A stretch of 64,000 nucleotides of DNA from Ogataea parapolymorpha DL-1 (GCF_000187245.1 NC_027865.1:744001-808000); one strand, 5' to 3'; shown: positions 50,839 through 61,224, counted from the stretch's first letter. Made by a program: numbers and translations. Notes: generated by a model not told the origin, from the letters alone.

Positions 50839-53568
50839 TTATTCGGGGTGCGAGGAGTAGCCAACACCAATTCTGTAGTCCTCAGGATCAACTAGCATTC
50901 CTTGTTTAAAAGAATCAAGGACAAAAGTGGCATCAACAATGCGGCGGAAATTCTCTTTAGAGTCACTTGATGCAGCCAATTGGTTTTCCAGTTCTTTGGC
51001 TATTGCCTCATAGGGATCTATTGCGACGATGTACCCGGCATCTCTCCAATCGTCAGCAATTTTTCCTCCTCCGGCTACTACCATGCTCCTGTACATCCTG
51101 TACCTATTCTCGTTTCTCCATAGCAGGTAAAAGCGCACACCATGGAAAACGAAAAGCTGGGTTATCTCGCTGGTTTCTGGGCTACCATTTGGAGTCGGTG
51201 CTATGCCTTTCTTGTAGTTTTCTTCAACGAGTTCTGTAAAACTCTGCACGGTGAAATCAACACACATGCTATCTCCATACCTATCAACGTTGCGCTTCGA
51301 ACGTTGCCAAAGCTCAGGATCTGCAGCCGTAATATGCGAGGGCTCCAAATTGACTAGACGATTCATAAGGATGCAATCATCGCACCATTTCGCCTTAAAT
51401 ATGTTATAAGTTTGTTGGAGCTCTAGGATGTCCATTGTGATCTTATCCGCCAATATAATCAACTTTTGCTCAGGACTAAGTATGGTATTGGGATTTCTTA
51501 CAACAGTTCCCCCGTAAGTTTGTAATATTTGGCCCAACTCGCTTATCTTGCAAAGTTCACCTCTGAACATGCAATCCGTCATAATGCAGAAAACGTAGTT
51601 TTTGAATAATTGATTGGAAGGATCCACGTTGCTCCGGTAGCCTCGGTTGATCCGCTGAATGATATCGTCCTTTTTCGTGCTAGCCAGTTTTCTTTTTTTG
51701 GCCAAAGTGTGACTAGCCTCATAATCGCGTTCTAGCTTGGAGTTCTGGTACGTCTCCAGCGTATCTGCCGTCTCCCACGTTTTATCTTCTCTGATCTTGG
51801 TACAATAGGCAGCGTACAATGTGGACCCTGTGGCATAATTGTTCTCCGCTTGCACGCTGATTGAACTTGACTTCACCTCAATCACCACAGACTCTTTTGG
51901 GTCAATCCACATCAAGGGTGTCTTCTTTCCAAACTTAACATTTGTTGGTTGTTCCTTACCCCATTGATGCCACTTTCCAGCCGTCATCTGCTGTATTTTG
52001 CGATAGTCATCAACAGAGAATCCGTTAGAGACTCCGCAGAGAGTAGTGAAACTATCGCTGGTTTCAGAATCGCGTAGCGCACATATGTAAGTTGTCTTTG
52101 CTGCTGGTATCTGTCCAACGATAACAAGATCAAGATTCTCACCGAACTCGTGCAAATATTCGGGCTTGACTTTGATCCAGGTCTCTGTAGTGTAATTTCC
52201 AATCTCGTATCTTGAATTGGGATCCTTCAACACCAAGCCTTCAAGGTCTTTACGTATAGCTAATTTCAGACTATTTTCGATATCTTGTCCCGTACTTTTG
52301 AGCTCATAAGGCACCACCTCAACCCGGTGGCGAACAGTGTTCATGACTCTTTCTAGAGCTTTTTTTCGATCCATCAACTTATAATCCTCCAACGAACAGC
52401 CGTTCAAATGAAGAATATCAAAAACCATGTACATTGGACGAGGGTCATCTTTTTTCTGGGACTTGAGGTCTTTGAGAGCCGTCGGTTTAAGGGTTGAAAA
52501 TGGAAGTGTCATATTCTTCACAGGATCGTAGCTGACCATTTCTCCATCAAGAATACAACTTTGCACACCGTCAACTAGAGCATCTTTCAGAAACGGCGAG
52601 ATGCATCCAATTGAGCTCGGATCAGAAGATCTACCATAGATAGAGGAATAGTCGATGGCATTTCTGCTGAAAAACCTGTAATCATATCCATTTGGGGTCT
52701 TTTCGACGTGTAATTGAATCCTTTCACCATTGTACTTTTCTTCGATTAGAAATTGCCCTGAGAATTTCTGTGCTACCAAATCGTAATCGAGGTGTATCCG
52801 TTTTGCTCTCTGAGGAGTGAAGGGATACATGGGTCTTGAGTGCTTTTCCTTAGATTCAAGTCTAATTTTAGGGTCTGTGAGGCCCCAAAATACAAACTTC
52901 AGATCATGAGTCAGGTCGAAGACATCCAATGAGTCCGGATGCCAACAGTACAGGAACAGTTTGTCGCGGCGAATAGGGTTAATTTTGAGAACAATTCTAA
53001 AGAAAAATCGAAGCTCGATATTGTTCGTCTTGTCTAAGATTTCCTCAAACACTTTGGCTTTGCTATCGGTATCAGAATCAGCCAGCTCGTGCAGCTTATC
53101 GAGATAGGCGTTCACATCATCAACGGTCAATTGTGCCGTCAATTTGTCAATGCGACGTTTACTGATTATGTTGCTGAGTAAATCTGCAAACTTAAGGGAG
53201 GATTGGAGCTTGTTGAATCCTATTTTCTTCCAACCGGCAATCTTCTTATAATCTTCATTTTCCTTCGAAATTCGCATGATCCGACAAATTATAAATCCTA
53301 GTCGCGTCTCTTTTGTCATATAGACCCTGGTTTTGTCTTTGGCCGCTAAAACGAGTCGTGCAACAGGAAGAATGTCATTACCCACAACTGTCCTGTATTT
53401 TCGAAAAAACTTCTCGATAGTGACCCGCGATTGATATTTTGCAAGGTGCCCTTGCCCTGGATCATTTAAAGGCACAAATAACTCATTGACTAGATCCAGA
53501 AACTTGGGAGATGGACCATGGTTTTGAGGCCTCTCAAGAGGACCAAGTGGATCAAACAGACCACTCAT
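50839..53568 (-). CDS. DNL4: DNA ligase IV (Dnl4), non-homologous end joining
   Basis: Seals double-strand breaks by end joining together with Lif1; nuclear and ATP-dependent. The 909 residues contain the N-terminal DNA-binding domain and the adenylation domain with the active-site lysine in EEKYNGERIQLH (about residue 278). Motifs CILDGEMVSYD and EGLVLKDPNSRYEIG and a TWIKVKPEYL OB-fold region follow. The C-terminus has two BRCT domains (about 680-770, with NYVFCIMTDCMF; about 810-900, with FHGVRFYLLW and WRDAGYIVAIDP) flanking the Lif1-binding linker. Length agrees with S. cerevisiae Dnl4 (944). Its presence fits efficient end joining in such yeasts. Confidence 0.97.
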   Translation of the reverse strand: MSGLFDPLGPLERPQNHGPSPKFLDLVNELFVPLNDPGQGHLAKYQSRVTIEKFFRKYRTVVGNDILPVARLVLAAKDKTRVYMTKETRLGFIICRIMRISKENEDYKKIAGWKKIGFNKLQSSLKFADLLSNIISKRRIDKLTAQLTVDDVNAYLDKLHELADSDTDSKAKVFEEILDKTNNIELRFFFRIVLKINPIRRDKLFLYCWHPDSLDVFDLTHDLKFVFWGLTDPKIRLESKEKHSRPMYPFTPQRAKRIHLDYDLVAQKFSGQFLIEEKYNGERIQLHVEKTPNGYDYRFFSRNAIDYSSIYGRSSDPSSIGCISPFLKDALVDGVQSCILDGEMVSYDPVKNMTLPFSTLKPTALKDLKSQKKDDPRPMYMVFDILHLNGCSLEDYKLMDRKKALERVMNTVRHRVEVVPYELKSTGQDIENSLKLAIRKDLEGLVLKDPNSRYEIGNYTTETWIKVKPEYLHEFGENLDLVIVGQIPAAKTTYICALRDSETSDSFTTLCGVSNGFSVDDYRKIQQMTAGKWHQWGKEQPTNVKFGKKTPLMWIDPKESVVIEVKSSSISVQAENNYATGSTLYAAYCTKIREDKTWETADTLETYQNSKLERDYEASHTLAKKRKLASTKKDDIIQRINRGYRSNVDPSNQLFKNYVFCIMTDCMFRGELCKISELGQILQTYGGTVVRNPNTILSPEQKLIILADKITMDILELQQTYNIFKAKWCDDCILMNRLVNLEPSHITAADPELWQRSKRNVDRYGDSMCVDFTVQSFTELVEENYKKGIAPTPNGSPETSEITQLFVFHGVRFYLLWRNENRYRMYRSMVVAGGGKIADDWRDAGYIVAIDPYEAIAKELENQLAASSDSKENFRRIVDATFVLDSFKQGMLVDPEDYRIGVGYSSHPE

Positions 53569-53826
53569 AGGGTATCAGAGCATCAAAGACCAGAAGATGA
53601 CTGTAGATTATGCTAGTTCCTATGCTAGTTCCCCTTATGGAGAGTAGTAATTAAAAAATATTGCCCCCTTACACCATGTTAATAGCATCTAAATTATAAA
53701 CGTCTTTCTGGCGAACAACGCATTTTACAAGGGCTCGTTTAGTTTATTTGTTATAACAAATTGCTCCATACAATTTGGGCCACTTCGTTTGATTTTAATT
53801 CGTCTCGCTCAGGAAACTATCTCAAG

Positions 53827-55404
53827 ATGGCCTCTCCAAACCCGCTTGCATTCGAAGCCGCCACAGCAGCCCACGAGGTGGCAGCCAGTTACGTGACCCA
53901 GCATAAACCGCGCAAAAACGACAACATAAACTTCGCCAATTTCAACCAGGACTTCTCGTGTGTGTCAGTAGGATATGCCAACGGTTATAAAATTTACAAT
54001 TGCGAGCCATTTGGACAATGTTATTCCAAATCTGACGGTAGTATTGGAATAGTGGAGATGCTTTTCAGTTCCTCCCTGCTCGCGATAGTAGGAATGGGCG
54101 AACAGCATTCGTTATCTCCCCGAAGACTGAAGATCATCAACACCAAAAGGCAAACGACAATTTGCGAACTGACATTCCCCGGGGCCATTTTAGCTGTGAA
54201 ACTCAATCGTGAACGACTGGTGGTCCTACTCGAAGAAACAATCTACATCTACGATATCAACAGTATGCGCTTACTACACACCATTGAGACTCCACCCAAC
54301 CCGAACGGCCTGATTGCATTGTCTCCTTCAAGCGACAACAATTACCTTGCTTATCCATCTCCACAAAAGCTGGCACCTAACCCGCAGACAGAAATAGCTT
54401 CACATTCGAACGGCCAGACGGTGAGGAACGGAGATGTGATTATTTTCGACGCCAAAACTCTACAGCCAACAAGTGTCATCGAGGCACACAGGACATCTTT
54501 AGCGGCAATAGCCCTGAGCAAAGACGGCTTACTCCTTGCCACAGCGAGCGACAAGGGCACCATAATAAGGGTGTTTTCTGTGGCTACAGGTATCAAACTG
54601 TATCAATTTAGAAGAGGAACGTATCCAACAAAAATATACTCGTTGGCTTTCAGTCCTGACAATAGATTTGTGATTGCAAGTTCAGCTACAGAAACTGTTC
54701 ATATTTTCCGTCTGGGTGAGGAGGAGGCTGCAAATACGATAAAATCAGCTAACAAAAAAGCCAGACTCACGAAAGCCCAAGCTCCGAATCCTTTGGAGAC
54801 GTCGCCAGATATATATCCGCACAACCAGCACACCAGTTCCGATGAGGACGAGGAGTTGAATGAAGACGAGGAAGACTTGGATGGAGACGAAGACGAAGAC
54901 CTTGAAGATGATGCACACGTGCCAGTGTCGTTACAGCGTGGCAGATCGTCTTCTTCTGCTGGCTCTTTCCACAGCTCGGAGTCGATCACCGACAAACTGA
55001 AGGAGCCTTTGGTGGACAATTCCCGGAAGTCAGTTGCTAGAATGCTGCGGCGCACGTCCCAAAGCCTAGGTCGAAAAGCTGCAGAGAAGATGGGCACTTA
55101 TCTGCCTCCAAAGTTCTCCTCTATATTGGAACCGAACCGGCATTTTGCATCGCTGAAAGTGCCTGCCTCTAAGGAGACCAAGACCGTTGTTGGCGTTGGA
55201 GGCAAGATCTGGGACGATTTGATTCCCAGCGTGTATCTGAAAGATGATGCTAACTCCATTCCTGAGACGTCTGAAGACCTGGTAAACAAAAAATTGGTGC
55301 ACATCATGGTGATAACTAGCGAAGGGTTCTTTTATAAGTTTGGACTCGATCCAGAGAGGGGAGGCGACTGCGTGCTTCTACACCAGCAGAGTCTGTTTGG
55401 CTAG
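53827..55404 (+). CDS. ATG18: Atg18, PROPPIN WD-repeat autophagy protein
   Basis: A beta-propeller protein that binds PI3P and PI(3,5)P2 through its FRRG motif. It works in autophagosome formation, and in methylotrophic yeasts also in pexophagy and vacuole size control. The 525-residue product has family blocks [61 protein letters not shown] and [15 protein letters not shown], with FRRG in [14 protein letters not shown] (about residue 261) and the C-terminal [11 protein letters not shown]. An acidic insertion (about 335-365) precedes the last blades. The start is ATG 53827; the longer frame begins with TTG. Compared with S. cerevisiae it has about 30 extra N-terminal residues. Confidence 0.96.
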   Translation: MASPNPLAFEAATAAHEVAASYVTQHKPRKNDNINFANFNQDFSCVSVGYANGYKIYNCEPFGQCYSKSDGSIGIVEMLFSSSLLAIVGMGEQHSLSPRRLKIINTKRQTTICELTFPGAILAVKLNRERLVVLLEETIYIYDINSMRLLHTIETPPNPNGLIALSPSSDNNYLAYPSPQKLAPNPQTEIASHSNGQTVRNGDVIIFDAKTLQPTSVIEAHRTSLAAIALSKDGLLLATASDKGTIIRVFSVATGIKLYQFRRGTYPTKIYSLAFSPDNRFVIASSATETVHIFRLGEEEAANTIKSANKKARLTKAQAPNPLETSPDIYPHNQHTSSDEDEELNEDEEDLDGDEDEDLEDDAHVPVSLQRGRSSSSAGSFHSSESITDKLKEPLVDNSRKSVARMLRRTSQSLGRKAAEKMGTYLPPKFSSILEPNRHFASLKVPASKETKTVVGVGGKIWDDLIPSVYLKDDANSIPETSEDLVNKKLVHIMVITSEGFFYKFGLDPERGGDCVLLHQQSLFG

Positions 55405-55484
55405 ACTGACAAACCATGGTGATAATACAATCTATACTAGATATCGGGCTAGATACGGCAAAAATGAAATAAGTACACACACAA

Positions 55485-56811
55485 TTATTTTTCATCAGAC
55501 CCTTGGCCTGAAGGTGCCCCAGGATATTGGTACCCTGTTTGATATTGGGACTGCGGAGCGGCGACGGATGATGATTGCGGCTGTTGCTGGCCGTAGTAGC
55601 CATTGTAGTAGTAGTTGGATCCTGGTTGTTGGGAGGCGGTTGCGTATGAGTAGCCAGACTGGTTAGCGGAAAGCCCAGAAGTGGCAGAGGACGCTGTTGG
55701 TCCCGAAGAAACCGATGGCTTGGACGACAGCGACAGTTGTCCGACCTGGCTGGTTGGCGTGCCCTGTTGGATCACTTTCTCTATGTCCTTGACAAACAAC
55801 GGATAGAGCAAATCAATAATTCCTTCTCTTTCGGCCATGGCCAGGGCTCTGTCGAATGGGATCCACACACCTTTCAGATGCATCGAACCGATCTTGACGA
55901 CGTGTCTGGTCTTTTCCGACTTGAGAATTCCGTCTCTCCGTCCTCTCGTCATCTTGGCGACGTTCAGCAGTTTGGTGCCGTTTATCATGCTGTTATCAGC
56001 CCTGCGGACAACACTGACACCGTTGGCTTCAACCTGGTAGCACAAGGTTTTCTCGTCTTCCCACATGGTGGTTGTGATTTTCGGACGAATGCCCGGAGGC
56101 TGGATCTGGCCCACAGAGGGACTCACCGGCGGATAGTTCACAGAACTGTTCCTGGAGTGAGAAGACGCGCCGGAAGTCACGTTAGGCTTCGATGACGGAT
56201 TAACTCCCGTGCTTGGCGGAGGCGGCAGACTGGTGGACGTAGACCCCGGTCGTGGATACGCACCGTACAGCGGGTACGACGAGGAAGGGTAATTTCTGTA
56301 AGGAAGAGGCATACCCAGCCTGTTGAGCCGTGCCCGTGGCCTGGGGTTGTGCCTGGTAACCTTGTTGTGGGTAATAGCTCGAGTAGGACGTGGAAGAATA
56401 TGGCTGCATATACTGCTGGGCCTGCTGGGCCTGCTGGGCCTGCTGGTGGCCAGGCTGGTGGTAATCATTCTCCTGTGGGTGGTGAGAGTAGGAGAATTGT
56501 GTTGTTGGATACAATGGCAAGCCGTACTGTTGTTGTGCTGCAGCGGACGGAGTCGACTGAGGTTGAGAATAAGCCGAGTTAGCCATCGAATAGTCATATG
56601 GTCTGGTGGATTGGGATTGGGGCTGGCCGTATCCCGAGTATTGGGAGTACTGGTAATGGGGGACAGAGTACTGGGAGTACTGGGATGGCACTGTTTGGGG
56701 TGTATTGCTTGAGGAGGAGATGGACGGGATAACGTTTGAATGTTGTGGCCCTGTAGACGACTGGTTGTTTGTCGGGGTGGAAGAAGGATTATTGTGAGAT
56801 TCAGACGACAT
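55485..56811 (-). CDS. EFG1: APSES-domain transcription factor (Efg1/Phd1/Sok2), frame broken once
   Basis: A morphogenesis regulator of the Efg1/Phd1/Sok2 group. The APSES DNA-binding domain is complete ([72 protein letters not shown]). A Tyr/Gln/Ser-rich tail follows. The Gln/Tyr/Ser-rich N-terminus ([11 protein letters not shown]...) lies in a different frame from the APSES part; the frame shifts by one base between about 56320 and 56296. The first ATG (56811) belongs to the N-terminal frame; the APSES frame has no ATG at its upstream end. Causes considered: one extra G in GGG at 56314-56316, a 19-nt intron-like segment (56314-56296), or +1 frameshifting. With one base removed the protein is about 441 residues. 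Confidence 0.82.
56413..56446 (-). repeat. 9-nt tandem repeat coding for Gln-Gln-Ala units
   Basis: Three and a half copies of a 9-nt unit (CTGCTGGGC on the plus strand) in the EFG1 N-terminal frame, encoding [11 protein letters not shown]. Such repeats may vary in copy number between strains. Confidence 0.8.
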
Positions 56812-57250
56812 GGGGCTTGACTCAATCTTTAGAAGGATTGTTTTTACCTTTACTATTTTATTTTTCCTGCTGAAAGAATTAATCTAAGTATGCGTATGCA
56901 CTTGATGGCTTTACTCTCTGCATGCAGACGTATGTAGGATTATGTGGGCAGTGTGTTGGAGTGCGCGTTATAAAGTGCAAAGCTGTATGTTTTTGATAGG
57001 TGATGCTGTAAAGAAGCTGTGCGGATAAGGCCAAAGTTGCGCTCTGGCGAGCGGACTCTTTGACCATGTCAGCCCTTTCGATGGCACACGCCTACTTTAG
57101 TACTGTACACGACTCGTTTCTGATTGCTCAGAAGAGAGGAAAAACACCGACTTTGGTGCGAGGAGTAATCCGTTTTTGCGAGATTCCAAGGTTCCCCCAC
57201 CGGAATGCTAGTTCAGTACAACAGGTGCAAGGTGTCGTTGCATTTTTGCT
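56812..57250. promoter_or_regulatory. EFG1 upstream region / SPE2 3' flank
   Basis: A 439-bp spacer holding the EFG1 promoter. A TGASTCA box at 56818-56824 sits 6 nt before the EFG1 ATG. Two short frames (57067-56879 minus; 57066-57287 plus) show no recognisable content. No tRNA or repeat seen. Confidence 0.4.
56818..56824 (-). promoter_or_regulatory. Gcn4-type TGAGTCA box at EFG1 start
   Basis: Perfect TGAGTCA (minus strand), 6 nt upstream of the EFG1 ATG. Similar placement to CPA1 and HIS5. Whether EFG1 responds to Gcn4 is unknown. Confidence 0.4.
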
Positions 57251-58444
57251 CTATATTTTTTCAAAGTACAAATATAGTAGACCGTAGTGGAACTTGAGGT
57301 CGTAGAAGATCTTGTCCACTCTCTTGTAACCCGGAACAGTGGCCGTTTTCAGTGACTCCACCCCTTCATTTTTATTGCCGTCCTGCTCCTCAACGTAAAC
57401 CACACAGAACTTGCCCGGACGCAGGATCTGTACCACCTCTTTGAGCAGGTCGCATCTGGCTTTGCCGGGGTAATTGGTCTCAAACGATGCATATGACCAG
57501 CCAGATTCAGGGGTGATGTGGAGAGTATAATAGTAATTATTATCCAGGATGCTGTTAGACGAGAATCCGCATGGGGTAAATGCATACGCATCATGTTTAA
57601 TGTGCGCATAGCCATTGAAGATCTTATCTAGTCCGCTACGGGACATCATTTTTTGACCGAGCAAGTGCCCGTAATCCTGAGTGACAGGGTCCATTTCGGG
57701 ACACTCGTTCTGATGTTTCGACAGCTGGAACATGTCACTGGACACAGGGTCCAGCTCGGTCATAAGCAACTCGAATGTCTCATCATTCGAGGCGCCGGCA
57801 CCATTGCTAATGCATGGAGACAAAGGATACCCAATTTCTTTCGTGTCTTTTGGCAAGGAGCTGCTGTCATCGGCCTCTCCGTTCAAGTAGAGATACCAAT
57901 GGTCTTTGGACAAATCTCCGACAATGTAAGATTTTGCTTTCGAGGCTGAAAAATACTTGCTCAGCCACTTCAGCTCATTGTTCCAGTTGCGATGGATCTC
58001 ATTTTGTTTGTGCGGGAACATGAAGCTTCTTCTCGAGTAGAAGACCTTGTAGATGGACTTGAAATTTTCGTGGATATACCCACAGTACTCCACCACCATT
58101 TCCAAGAGTTTCGAAAGGCAGAACAATGTAGTGGTAGTTCCGCAAGTTTTCAAAATCATTTTGTGAGGAAAAACAAACAAGGATGACTCGGATAGCAGAT
58201 ACGCGTCCATGTCCTTGGTTGCTATCTTGGATAGGATTTTGCAACTGACTAGATCCAGCATTTCTTCGATTCCTTCTAAAGGAAGATCCCGAAGTGTTCC
58301 CTTACGGAAAACCGATCCGATGGAGGCCTCAGTCTCGCAAAACCAGATCTCAAGCAGTTTTTCCGGGCCCTCGAAGGCGTTCGTCGAATCCAAAGAAACG
58401 GAAAGATCGTGGTTGATGAATTCGGAATAAATTGATGGTGCCAT
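57251..58444 (-). CDS. SPE2: S-adenosylmethionine decarboxylase proenzyme
   Basis: Makes decarboxylated AdoMet, the aminopropyl donor for spermidine and spermine. The 397-residue proenzyme has the self-cleavage site in LLSESSLFVFPHK; cleavage between Glu86 and Ser87 would give the pyruvoyl cofactor. Other family blocks are FEGPEKLLEIWF near the start, LKTCGTTTTLFCLSKLLE with the proton-donor Cys, and near the C-terminus HIKHDAYAFTPCGFSSNSI with TPESGWSYASFETN. It diverges from SPE3, the enzyme that uses its product, across 642 bp. A 16-codon upstream frame (58545-58495) ends 50 nt before the start. Confidence 0.96.
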   Translation of the reverse strand: MAPSIYSEFINHDLSVSLDSTNAFEGPEKLLEIWFCETEASIGSVFRKGTLRDLPLEGIEEMLDLVSCKILSKIATKDMDAYLLSESSLFVFPHKMILKTCGTTTTLFCLSKLLEMVVEYCGYIHENFKSIYKVFYSRRSFMFPHKQNEIHRNWNNELKWLSKYFSASKAKSYIVGDLSKDHWYLYLNGEADDSSSLPKDTKEIGYPLSPCISNGAGASNDETFELLMTELDPVSSDMFQLSKHQNECPEMDPVTQDYGHLLGQKMMSRSGLDKIFNGYAHIKHDAYAFTPCGFSSNSILDNNYYYTLHITPESGWSYASFETNYPGKARCDLLKEVVQILRPGKFCVVYVEEQDGNKNEGVESLKTATVPGYKRVDKIFYDLKFHYGLLYLYFEKI

Positions 58445-59086
58445 GGCGTTGAATAGAATTGAAACCCAAACAATGAATATACTAGCTCTACTTTTTATCT
58501 GGGTTTGGCGGGTCTGTTGAATCTGAAAGCCAGTTCCCTAGGCATATGAGCAGTGGAAGCTTGTCAACAAGAAAAAAAATGATGAAAAAAATTTTGATAG
58601 GACAGAATTTATGCGGTTCTTGCTTCCATAGTATTCCATAGGGTTGCGCAGAAGATAAGACCGCTTGGAGAGCTGATGTTCGGGGCCAATTAATATGAAA
58701 AATTACTGGGAAACGCCAGTCACTGGAAGTAGCGTAGATTGCTCGAGCAGGAGGAGCCGGAAGTCACTCTTTGATCACCCGTCGTCATCCGTGACTATTC
58801 CTATCAACTACACCTGGCACCGATAAACTCTCAAATTCCTGGTTTTGGATTTACTAGGCGATTGCCGCGCTCGTACTTGGCCGGGTAACTCATTCAGAGA
58901 TGATCCGCTAAACCAATATATAGGGACAATAGTAGCTCAGTTTCGACTCATAGTACCTGGAACTACTTTCCGGAATAGATGCCGTGCTCAATCTTCTTTT
59001 GAAACTGGCAGTATCGGAATTTTTGGAGAGTCTTCCCTAATGCTATAAAAATTGGCTCCTGTTAAATATTTTTCAATTTTTTCACC
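58445..59086. promoter_or_regulatory. Shared divergent SPE2-SPE3 promoter region
   Basis: A 642-bp spacer between the start codons of SPE2 (minus) and SPE3 (plus). TATAAAAA at 59044-59051 stands 36 bp before the SPE3 ATG. On the SPE2 side is a small upstream frame (58545-58495). No gene in the middle; a 67-codon plus-strand frame lacks content. Confidence 0.55.
58495..58545 (-). other. Possible upstream ORF of SPE2, 16 codons
   Basis: An ATG at 58545 opens a 16-codon frame (MPRELAFRF...PAKPR) that stops 50 nt before the SPE2 ATG. AdoMet decarboxylase mRNAs of animals and plants are regulated by polyamines through upstream frames; this could be similar or chance. Confidence 0.3.
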
Positions 59087-59965
59087 ATGTCTGAGCTCTC
59101 TCATCCAATGATCAAAGATGGCTGGTTCGCCGAAGTCAGTGACACTATGTGGCCTGGTGAGGCCATGTCGCTGAAGGTGAACAAAATTCTCTACTCTCAA
59201 AGATCCAAGTATCAGGACGTGCTGGTTTTTGAGTCTTCAAACTATGGTAACGTTTTGGTCTTGGACGGTGCTATTCAAGCCACCGAGAGAGACGAGTTCT
59301 CTTACCAGGAGATGATTGCTCATCTTGCACTCAACTCGCACCCAAACCCTAAGAAAGTGCTTGTCATTGGAGGTGGAGACGGCGGTGTTTTGAGAGAGGT
59401 TGTTAAGCACGAATGTGTCGAAGAGGCGGTTTTATGTGACATTGACGAGGATGTCATTGCGGTGTCCAAGAAGTATCTTCCTGAGATGTCCAAATCGTAC
59501 GCTCATCCAAAGGTCAGAGTGCATATTGGGGACGGTTTCAAATTCCTTAACGACTACAAGAACTGTTTCGATGTGATTATCACCGACTCTTCGGACCCTG
59601 AAGGACCAGCCGAGTCGCTTTTCCAAAAGCCATACTTCCAACTCTTGAAAGAGGCATTGACAGAAAAGGGCGTGATCTCGACTCAGGCAGAGAGCATCTG
59701 GCTGCATTTGAACATCATCAAGGAGCTCAAGAAGACGTGTAAGGATGTGTTCCCTGTTGCTGAGTACGCGTACTGCACGATTCCAACCTATCCATCGGGC
59801 CAAATTGGGTTTATGGTGTGCTCTAAGGACCCGAAAGTTGACGTCACGAAGCCATTGAGAAGCGTCGACGAGGAGACTGAAAGAAAATTGTACAAGTACT
59901 ACAGCAGCGACATCCACAAGGCTGCATTTGTGCTACCAAATTTTGCCAGAGAGGCTCTGCAGTAA
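59087..59965 (+). CDS. SPE3: Spermidine synthase
   Basis: Transfers an aminopropyl group from decarboxylated AdoMet to putrescine. The 292-residue protein has [55 protein letters not shown], the cofactor loop [18 protein letters not shown] (about residue 93-110), [18 protein letters not shown] with the gate-keeping Asp residues, and [14 protein letters not shown]. Length matches S. cerevisiae Spe3 (293). Its sequence fits spermidine synthase better than Spe4-type spermine synthase, but the two are close and only one is seen here. The 3' end converges on HIS5 with 38 bp between the stops. Confidence 0.96.
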   Translation: MSELSHPMIKDGWFAEVSDTMWPGEAMSLKVNKILYSQRSKYQDVLVFESSNYGNVLVLDGAIQATERDEFSYQEMIAHLALNSHPNPKKVLVIGGGDGGVLREVVKHECVEEAVLCDIDEDVIAVSKKYLPEMSKSYAHPKVRVHIGDGFKFLNDYKNCFDVIITDSSDPEGPAESLFQKPYFQLLKEALTEKGVISTQAESIWLHLNIIKELKKTCKDVFPVAEYAYCTIPTYPSGQIGFMVCSKDPKVDVTKPLRSVDEETERKLYKYYSSDIHKAAFVLPNFAREALQ

Positions 59966-60003
59966 CGGTTTATATAGCTCTATATACGTCACTGGTGAAT
60001 GTA

Positions 60004-61212
60004 TTATTTTCTAACTTCTTGCAACACCTCCTTCAATTGGGTGATCAGGGTTTCGTTTTCTTCTTTCGTTCCAATGGTGATTCTTAAACAGCCCTTGCAG
60101 CCCAGCTCCTTGCCTCTAAATCTCACCACCACGTTTCTTTGCTCGGCAAGCGTGAGGTAGACTTTGTTCGCTATCTCGTTATCTGGCTCGCCCTCTTTAT
60201 TGAGAATTTCCATGAGAACGAAGTTGGAGTCCAAGCCTCCAATATTTCTTCCCACGCCAGGTAGCTTGGCAAGCTCGTCGACAACAATCTGTCTTTGCTC
60301 TTTGATAAGGTCAACTCTTTGTCGCATTTTGACAAGAGCGTCTTTCGAAGTTGCTCTCAAAGCAACGGAGCTTGTCAGATTGCTGATGTTGTATGGGTAC
60401 TTCATAGAGTTGAGCAGCCGAGAAACCTCAGGAGTCGAGAAACAAATACCCAGACGTATACCAGCCAGCCCAAAAGCCTTGGACAGAGTCTGAAGGACAA
60501 CAAGATTAGGGAATTTGTTGACGAGAACAGATACAGAGCTGCCAACTTCGCAGAAGTCGACGTAAGCTTCGTCCACCACGATCAATCCATTCCATGTGGA
60601 TTGTTGCACCTTATTAAGCAGTTCCTCGAGTAGCACCGGTTTTATCTGGACAGCGGTCGGGTTGCCTGGAGACGTGATGTAGACCAGTTTGATCGAGAGA
60701 TCTTTCTCTAGCTGGTCCAAAATGAGATCTGGCTGAATTTGAAAGGTTTCCAGATCCAAAGGCACCTTAACAATCTCAACATCGTTGACAACCGCACATA
60801 TACTGTACATTCCGTAGGTTGGCGGACATATCAACATTTTTTCTTTTCCCGGCGCAACTATGCATCTGATAAGAGCATCGATGGATTCGTCAGAGCCGAC
60901 ACCAAGACACAGATTCGACACATTCAGAGGCACTTTCTGGCCAGCAACCGTAGGAATTTTCACAGAGGCTGAACTCAACGAAGCCTCAGAGTTTCTGAAG
61001 TCGCATATCTGCTGCTTCAGCTGCTCTTGATGTGGGTCGGGATATCTGTTCAATTCCAAAGCGGTCTCGTTGTCGGTCAGGTCCGGCACAGAGGGTCCAT
61101 GAGTATTCTCGTTGGCGTCCAGAAGAATACCGACCTTGTAATCGTCTCGTGCACAGCGGTAGGGCTCTAGCTTGAGGATGTTGGGACGTGCAATCTTAGT
61201 GATATCGAACAT
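60004..61212 (-). CDS. HIS5: Histidinol-phosphate aminotransferase
   Basis: Seventh step of histidine synthesis: transamination of imidazole acetol phosphate; PLP-dependent and cytosolic. The 402-residue protein has ILLDANENTHGP at the substrate end, GSDESIDALIRCIVAPGKEKMLICPPTYGMY, SPGNPTAVQIKP, VVDEAYVDFCE, and the PLP lysine in LQTLSKAFGLAGIRLG (about residue 242). The C-terminus has VVRFRGKELGCKGCLRITIGT. Length agrees with S. cerevisiae His5 (385). A TGASTCA box stands 5 nt before the ATG, fitting general amino acid control. Its start is 122 bp from the NAT4 start. Confidence 0.96.
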   Translation of the reverse strand: MFDITKIARPNILKLEPYRCARDDYKVGILLDANENTHGPSVPDLTDNETALELNRYPDPHQEQLKQQICDFRNSEASLSSASVKIPTVAGQKVPLNVSNLCLGVGSDESIDALIRCIVAPGKEKMLICPPTYGMYSICAVVNDVEIVKVPLDLETFQIQPDLILDQLEKDLSIKLVYITSPGNPTAVQIKPVLLEELLNKVQQSTWNGLIVVDEAYVDFCEVGSSVSVLVNKFPNLVVLQTLSKAFGLAGIRLGICFSTPEVSRLLNSMKYPYNISNLTSSVALRATSKDALVKMRQRVDLIKEQRQIVVDELAKLPGVGRNIGGLDSNFVLMEILNKEGEPDNEIANKVYLTLAEQRNVVVRFRGKELGCKGCLRITIGTKEENETLITQLKEVLQEVRK

Positions 61213-61217
61213 AAGGG

Positions 61218-61224
61218 TGAGTCA
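61218..61224 (-). promoter_or_regulatory. Gcn4-type TGACTCA box at HIS5 start
   Basis: Perfect TGACTCA on the minus strand, 5 nt upstream of the HIS5 ATG and 111 bp before the NAT4 start. HIS5 is a classic Gcn4 target in S. cerevisiae. Confidence 0.5.

Noticed and set aside
55485..56825. 446-codon uninterrupted frame as the whole EFG1
   Set aside because: Its upstream half begins without ATG and reads as Thr/Pro/His/Arg-rich shadow sequence, whereas the other frame gives the Gln/Tyr/Ser-rich N-terminus expected of Efg1 and a proper ATG.
57066..57287. 73-codon plus-strand frame between EFG1 and SPE2
   Set aside because: Overlaps the SPE2 coding end and shows no protein-like features.
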